Shown: positions 58,948-64,000 of the stretch, piece by piece
Position numbering within the stretch: position 1 is the stretch's first letter
How the letters are laid out: the number at the start of each line of letters is the position of its first letter
NCBI GenBank assembly: GCA_036435485.1
Contig: CM071598.1
Coordinates: 200,487,148 to 200,551,147, forward strand
From: Saposhnikovia divaricata
Lineage: Eukaryota; Streptophyta; Magnoliopsida; Apiales; Apiaceae
Reading direction: 5' to 3'
Length of the DNA stretch: 64,000 bases
Notes under the pieces: generated by a model
Told to the model about the DNA's origin: nothing
The model's input: the letters and a program-made list of their open reading frames with translations, nothing else
Database searches by the model: none
Position numbers and translations under genes: made by a program

Positions 58948-60231
58948 TGAAAGGCATATGATGTAGCCTATTTGTATTTCGAGGATACAACTCAACTCAA
59001 ACAAGAATGTAATAGTAAATAGTACATGTACTGTCACAGGGATCTCAAATGCATAACTGTCAAGAGAAAGAAGACAAAGTCAATCTACCGTTTTGAGTTA
59101 TACTACACTTGAAAAAGTTCATTCAGTTGATCAAGCATCAGTGGAGTAATCAAGACAGTGGTTTCTATTTATAGTGACAAGAGGTTCCTACAGTGGCAGA
59201 ATACAGATTATAAAGGTTTGAAAAAGAGTGAAGAAAAGGAAGTGTTAGGAATATGTTGTACTTGATGATAACCTCACAATTAATCAAATTGTATAAGGTT
59301 TTGTAGCTGTCAACGGATGAGGATTTATAACTCTATCCGTTGACAGGTAGCTCATCAACGGATGAGGTTTTGTAGCATACTGCAAGTATCTCTATGTTAT
59401 CAGTTGATAGTGTTTTTATCCATAGTCATGTTGACTATCAACGGATAGGCAGAATAGGGTAGCCAATTGTAAATAAGCTATGCTATGTAATTCTGTCTAA
59501 GTGAAAGTGTATCAACGGATGAAGACAAAACTCTATCAACGGATACAATTCAAATCCACTCTATCAACGGGTACAGCTCAAGTCCCAATATCAACGGATA
59601 CCGCTCAGTACAACATCAACGGATAATCATTGACACTGTCTTCTATGATTAGCTGGGGATTAGCAGTTGATAAGGACATGTTTGACTGACAGATCACATG
59701 AGTTGATAGTAGATACAAAAAGCAGTATGGCAGCCATACTTTGGAAACACAGAAGAAAGAAGCATTCTATTTACACTATGAATACAAGAAAGGTGCAGGA
59801 GACATGTCTGAACACAAGGACAACCTTTCGGCTACATGTGTATTTGGAGTGTAGTAGCAAGTCAACTAGAATTAGATTAGTATTATCTTATTCCAGTAGT
59901 ACTTGTAAAACTTGGGATATATAACCAAGTGTAGCAACTCTTTGTAGGTTAAGAAAACAGACATATTTGCTTAGGGTTTCTTGAATATCCTTAGAAGCAA
60001 AGAGTTGTAAAACAGCAGCTGTGTACATTTTGTATCACAGAGTTTTCTTCAAATAAAAGCTTCAGGTGGTGCATATTAACCACCTGATTTTATATGTGTT
60101 TGTGTTTAAATCTTACATTGCAATTATCTCTGCATAAGTTTCTGGAATTCTTATCAGAAATTTATAAATATCAAGAATTGTATTCAACCCCCCCTTCTAC
60201 AATTATACAAGTGTGTAATCTGGGAATAACA
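58948..60231 (+). mobile_element. LTR of copia element 2
   Basis: It starts TGAAAGGCATATGATGTAGC and ends TCTGGGAATAACA (1284 bp), with a polypurine tract on the left and a primer-binding site on the right. A TATA box TATATAA lies at 59918-59924. The final ~60 bp match the LTR of element 1. The ATCAACGGAT array lies at 59309-59624, upstream of the TATA box. Confidence 0.88.
59309..59624 (+). promoter_or_regulatory. Array of ATCAACGGAT motifs in the LTR
   Basis: Exact ATCAACGGAT copies start at 59353, 59437, 59511, 59534, 59590 and 59615. Variants are at 59309 (GTCAACGGAT) and 59563 (ATCAACGGGT), and a reversed ATCCGTTGA is at 59335. The core AACGG is a MYB-type binding core, so a host MYB factor could act here; that is inference. 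Confidence 0.6.
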
Positions 60232-60233
60232 AT

Positions 60234-60245
60234 TGGTATCAGAGC
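60234..60245 (+). other. Primer-binding site of copia element 2
   Basis: TGGTATCAGAGC follows the LTR end after two bases, as in element 1. Confidence 0.92.
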
Positions 60246-60290
60246 AAACTTCTAACATATTTGAAGTTTAAAGATCAACACACTTCCAAC

Positions 60291-62688
60291 ATGTCGAAGA
60301 AGGATTATGGAGTAAAGATTCCAGTTCTTGATAGGGAAATTACTTTCACTGGAAAGTAAAAATGCGTCTACATCTTTCGTCTATTGATGAGGGTTTTGTG
60401 GATTGCATTGACAAGGGTCCTCACGTTCCAATAAAGACAGCAACAAGAGTTGGCCTGGCTGATGATGTGCCTGACACTTTCATTCCCAAACCTGTTTCTG
60501 AGTGGAGTCTTGAAGATATTGCAGAAGTCCACAAAGACAAAAAGACCATGAATATTCTGTTCAATGGTCTAGAAACAGACATGGTTGACAATGTTATTAA
60601 CTGCACTACCGCCAAGGAAGTATGGGACATTGTTCAAACCCTGTGTGAAGGAACAGAACAGGTAAGGGAAAACAAGATGCAACTACTAATCCAACAGTAT
60701 GAACATTTTCACTTTAAGAGTGGAGAAACATTGAATGATACATTTAGTAGATTTCAAAAGCTACTAAATGGTTTAAAACTGTATGGAAGAATCTATCAAG
60801 TTAAAGATTCTAATCTCAAATTTCTGAGATCACTGCCCAAGGAATGGAAGCCAATGACCGTTTCTCTAAGAAACACTCAAGAGTACAAGACATTTACTCT
60901 TGAAAGGCTCTATGGAACTTTAAAGACCTATGAGCTGGAAATGGAGCAGGATGAAGAGATTGAGAAGTCTCAAAAGAAAAGTGGGTCAGTTGCACTTGTT
61001 GCCAACTTGGAGCAAAAGGAGGAAAGGACAGAAACTGCTAGTTCTACACCAAACAGGGAGGTTTGTAAAGGTAGAGCAGAATCAAGCAGGAGCAAGGAAA
61101 AGGTGTCTGAGGAATTGAATGCTCTTCAGCAGGATGAATTGGATGAGATAGATGAGCACTTAGCTTTTCTCTCTAGGAGATTCTCTAAGCTGAAATTCAA
61201 GAGAAACTCTGGGATGGCCAAGCCATTTAACAAGGATTTTTCCACAAGCAACTATGTGGATAAATCCAAAATTAAATGCTACAATTGTGGAATTGCTGGT
61301 CATATGATAAGTGAATGCAGGAAACCTAGATCTGAGAGCAAGGGAAAGCCAACTGAGGCTGTTGACTATAAGAAGAAATATTTTGATCTTCTCAGGCAGA
61401 AGGAAAGGCATTCTTGACCCAAGAGTATGACTGGGCTGTTGATGACAATCATTCTGATGATGATGTTGAGTTAGTCAACCTTGCTCTAATGGCTGATTCT
61501 GGAGAGCAGGAAGCAAGTTCAGCTAGCAATCAGGTATTTTCTACTAATCTCTCTGAGCTCACTAAAGAGGAATGCAATAGTGTTATAGATGAAATGTCTA
61601 CTGAACTATATCACTTAAGTGTTACTCTTAAATCACTTACTAAAGAGAACAATAGAATTAAAGAGTCTAATCTATTTTTAAGTGATAGAAATGCTGCTCT
61701 AGAATCTCAATTTCTAGAATTTGAGAAAATGAGAGTTGATTGCAATAATGCTAAAAGTGAACTTGAAGCTGTGCTAAAAAGAGAACTGATTTTAAAAGAC
61801 CAGCTTGAAAAAGAACAAGGGATAATTGCTAAATTTCAAAGTTGTAGGAATGTTTCTCAAAACATAATAGAAGTTCAGGGAATAGAATCATTTGTGAAGG
61901 ATACCTGGACTCAAAAGAAAAAGGAGCTAGAACCTAGTCTTGAGGATCTAGAGACTATTTGTGAATCAACGGATAGTGATCATCCGTTGACAGATGAACC
62001 GTCAACGGATGAGAGGTATCCGTCGACTAACAAAAAGTCTGTTAGTAAGAAGGAACTTAGGAAACTGGATATCAAGTATGGTCCTGTAAACAAGAATTTT
62101 GTTAGTGGTGAGTGCAGCAAAACCAAATCCAGTGGGAAGGCTAAGACAGGTGATTTACACAACAAAAAGGATGTTGGTAAATCAGACAATGAAAAGGTAG
62201 AAATTGAGGGCAGAAAGAAAAAGAACAGAAATGGTAAGATAGGCATCAACAAGAAAAACAATTACTCTCCTGACAAGTTTGCTCCTAGGAAAACTTGTAG
62301 TAATTGTAATAGTGTCAACCATCTATCTTCTAATTGCAAGATTGTCAACAAGGCTCCTGTTCATGTACCTCAACCAATGCCATGTATGCCTGCAATGCCT
62401 GGTTTGTATCAAATTGCTAGTTTTTCAAATCCATATGTGAACATGCCATATATGTCTAATCCATACTTTCAATCTATGAATGTGCCACAAATGTCATGGA
62501 ACCTACCTAACATGAATAATATGTATGCCAATTTTCCACACATGCATGCATCCAATATTCATGCAAATGAGCATTTGTCAAACCCCATTACTCAAGCATC
62601 TACACCTAAGTTGAAGAATGCTAAGAGTGCAAAGTCAAAGGCTAACAAGAAAGGACCCAAGGAAGCTTGGGTACCAAAATCAACTTGA
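60291..62688 (+). pseudogene. gag: Ty1-copia gag with two single-base frameshifts
   Basis: The ATG at 60291 opens MSKKDYGVKIPVLDRE. A missing base near 60340 then throws the frame, which resumes in a different frame by 60362 (MRLHLSSIDEGFVDCIDKGP). The UBN2 core runs to about 61000. A zinc knuckle CYNCGIAGHMISEC lies at 61279-61320. A second lost base near 61412 stops that frame, and coding resumes at 61414 (TQEYDWAVDDN). A coiled-coil-like stretch, a segment made of the LTR motif (61965-62026), a basic patch (GRKKKNRNGKIGIN) and a second zinc knuckle CSNCNSVNHLSSNC (62294-62335) follow, then a methionine/asparagine/proline-rich region ending KEAWVPKST. The role is capsid and RNA packaging. 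Apart from the two indels the sequence is open, so the element is young. Confidence 0.92.
61965..62026 (+). repeat. LTR motif repeated inside the gag coding sequence
   Basis: ATCAACGGAT (61965), reversed ATCCGTTGA (61982), GTCAACGGAT (62001) and reversed ATCCGTCGA (62018) lie within 62 bp and are translated as STDSDHPLTDEPSTDERYPS. The motif matches the array in this element's LTR. Element 1's gag has none at the equivalent place. Confidence 0.85.
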
Positions 62689-62689
62689 T

Positions 62690-64000
62690 TTGTTTTTGAA
62701 ATGTGTGCAGGGAAACAGAAGGAATCTATGGTACCTAGACAGTGGATGCTCTAGGCACATGACAGGAGATTCAACCCTGCTCACAGAGTTCAAGGAAGGA
62801 GCTGGCCCTAGAATTACCTTTGGAGATGACAGCAAAGGATATACTAAGGGATATGGCCTGATTTCAAAAGACAATGTCATCATTGAAGAAGTGGCTTTAG
62901 TTGAAGGTTTGAAGCACAATTTACTGAGTATCAGTCAGATTTGTGACAAAGACTATGAAGTAAAGTTCACAAAAGAAGCCTGTGTTGTTTCTGCCAAGGA
63001 AGACAACAATGTGGTATTGACAGGCTTTAGAAAAGGAAATGTTTACATAGCTGACTTCAATTCAGCATGCTCAGAATCCATTACTTGTCTCTTCAGCAAA
63101 GCAAGTAAGGATGAGAGTTGGCTATGGCATAAGAAGCTGTCACATTTGAATTTTAAAGTTATGAATGATTTGGTAAGAAAGGATCTTGCTAGAGGAATCC
63201 CTCAATTGGAGTTTGTCAAAGATGGGCTGTGTGATGCCTGCCAATTAGGGAAACAAAAGAAATCATCCTTCAAAAGCAAGACAGAGTCATCCATTGTTAA
63301 GCCTCTTCAATTGCTGCATATGGATTTATTTGGTCCAGTAAATGTCATGTCTATTTCAAAGAAGAAATACTGTCTGGTGATTGTAGATGATTTTTCTAAG
63401 TTCACATGGACCTTCTTCCTGCATTCCAAGGATTGTGCAAGTGAAATCATCATCAATCATCTCAGAATGCTAAACAATGGTTCTGAAGACAGAGTACAAA
63501 GAATCAGGAGTGACAATGGTATTGAATTCAAGAATTCCACAATGAAGATTTTCTGTGAAGAGAATGGAATTGTCCATGAGTTTTCTGCTGCCAGAACACC
63601 TCAACAAAATGGAGTTGTTGAAAGGAAAAACAGAACTCTCATTGAAGCAGCTAGAACAATGTTAAGTGAATCAAGGTTACCAACATATTTCTGGGCTGAA
63701 GCTGTCAACACTGCATGCTTTACTCAGAATATTTCTTTGGTCAATCAAGCTAGAGGAATGACTCCTTATCAGTTATTAACCAACAAGAAACCAACTTTAG
63801 CTTTTCTACATGTCTTTGGATGTAAGTGTTTTGTGCTAAGGAATCATGGAGATAACTTGGGCAAATTTGAAGCAAAGGCAGATGAAGCTATTTTCGTTGG
63901 ATATGCAGCAGGGAAAGCCTACAAGGTCTACAATCTAAGAACCAACATTGTTATGGAATCTGTACATGTTGTATTTGATGATCAAAAGATTCTAGGCCTA
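62690..64000 (+). CDS. pol: Ty1-copia pol: protease, integrase, start of RT (runs off window)
   Basis: The frame is open from about 62690 to the window end (about 437 codons). Protease is marked by WYLDSGCSRHMTG near 62729-62767. The integrase zinc finger is WHKKLSHLNFK...CDACQLGK (63126-63250). The catalytic residues are D at 63323 (HMDLFGPV), D at 63512 (RSDNGIEF) and E at 63620 (QQNGVVERKNRT), with 35 residues between the last two, the D,D-35-E spacing of retroviral-type integrases. The end (YKVYNLRTNIVMESVHVVFD) leads toward reverse transcriptase beyond the window. Pol lies in a different frame from gag, whose stop is at 62686-62688. All visible catalytic residues are intact. Confidence 0.93.
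   Translation, partial: MFLKCVQGNRRNLWYLDSGCSRHMTGDSTLLTEFKEGAGPRITFGDDSKGYTKGYGLISKDNVIIEEVALVEGLKHNLLSISQICDKDYEVKFTKEACVVSAKEDNNVVLTGFRKGNVYIADFNSACSESITCLFSKASKDESWLWHKKLSHLNFKVMNDLVRKDLARGIPQLEFVKDGLCDACQLGKQKKSSFKSKTESSIVKPLQLLHMDLFGPVNVMSISKKKYCLVIVDDFSKFTWTFFLHSKDCASEIIINHLRMLNNGSEDRVQRIRSDNGIEFKNSTMKIFCEENGIVHEFSAARTPQQNGVVERKNRTLIEAARTMLSESRLPTYFWAEAVNTACFTQNISLVNQARGMTPYQLLTNKKPTLAFLHVFGCKCFVLRNHGDNLGKFEAKADEAIFVGYAAGKAYKVYNLRTNIVMESVHVVFDDQKILGL

Noticed and set aside
59667..59924. 85-aa plus-strand frame in the copia LTR
   Set aside because: It lies in the LTR upstream of and across the TATA box, with no homology.

Overview
The window reads as a gene-poor, AT-rich stretch of a flowering-plant nuclear genome, probably a eudicot; the species cannot be named from sequence alone. 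The evidence is plant-type Ty1-copia and Ty3-gypsy elements, Helitrons with plant-type ends, Tourist-, Stowaway-, hAT- and Mutator-type MITEs, and spliced fragments of plant kinesin-5 and XRN exonuclease genes. Almost everything is mobile DNA or its debris. The best candidate for a host gene is a three-exon gene at 11048-11938 (minus), with its own TATA box and a telo-box.

Layout. 1-5357: a Tourist-like MITE, then a truncated minus-strand copia element (gag plus one LTR). 5358-10800: a repeat block (copy A) carrying XRN exons and two MITEs, then an Athila-type gag relic. 11048-12046: the host-like gene. 12927-15343: three Helitron 3' ends in one orientation. 15510-17694: a solo LTR with a 5-bp target duplication. 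17945-26908: a second copy of block A (copy B), split by a 6660-bp Helitron (19187-25846) that carries eleven kinesin-5 exons. 26905-27757 repeats 14923-17947. 27923-32378: MITEs, a tandem duplication and hAT-like ends. 34462-46024: a chimeric, mutated Ty3-gypsy Tat-type element with dead pol, a minisatellite, two antisense genes and a 3' LTR. 46387-49907: gene fragments and a MULE transposase remnant. 49986-58500: a long gypsy LTR and a decayed interior. 58900-64000: a polypurine tract, an LTR and the gag-pol of a fairly young copia element that runs off the window.

How the parts relate. The two copies of block A, and the two copies of the segment around 14923-15509, act as internal controls. 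They show the exact unoccupied target sites of the Helitron (8341/8342) and of the solo LTR (27487-27491). The junctions joining the blocks carry 3- and 4-bp microhomologies, which suggests break repair with template switching. The two copia copies (1690-5357 minus, 58948-64000 plus) belong to one family. Each has a dense array of a short motif in its LTR, but the motifs differ: TTCTCGAA in one, ATCAACGGAT in the other. The second motif also recurs inside that element's gag coding sequence.
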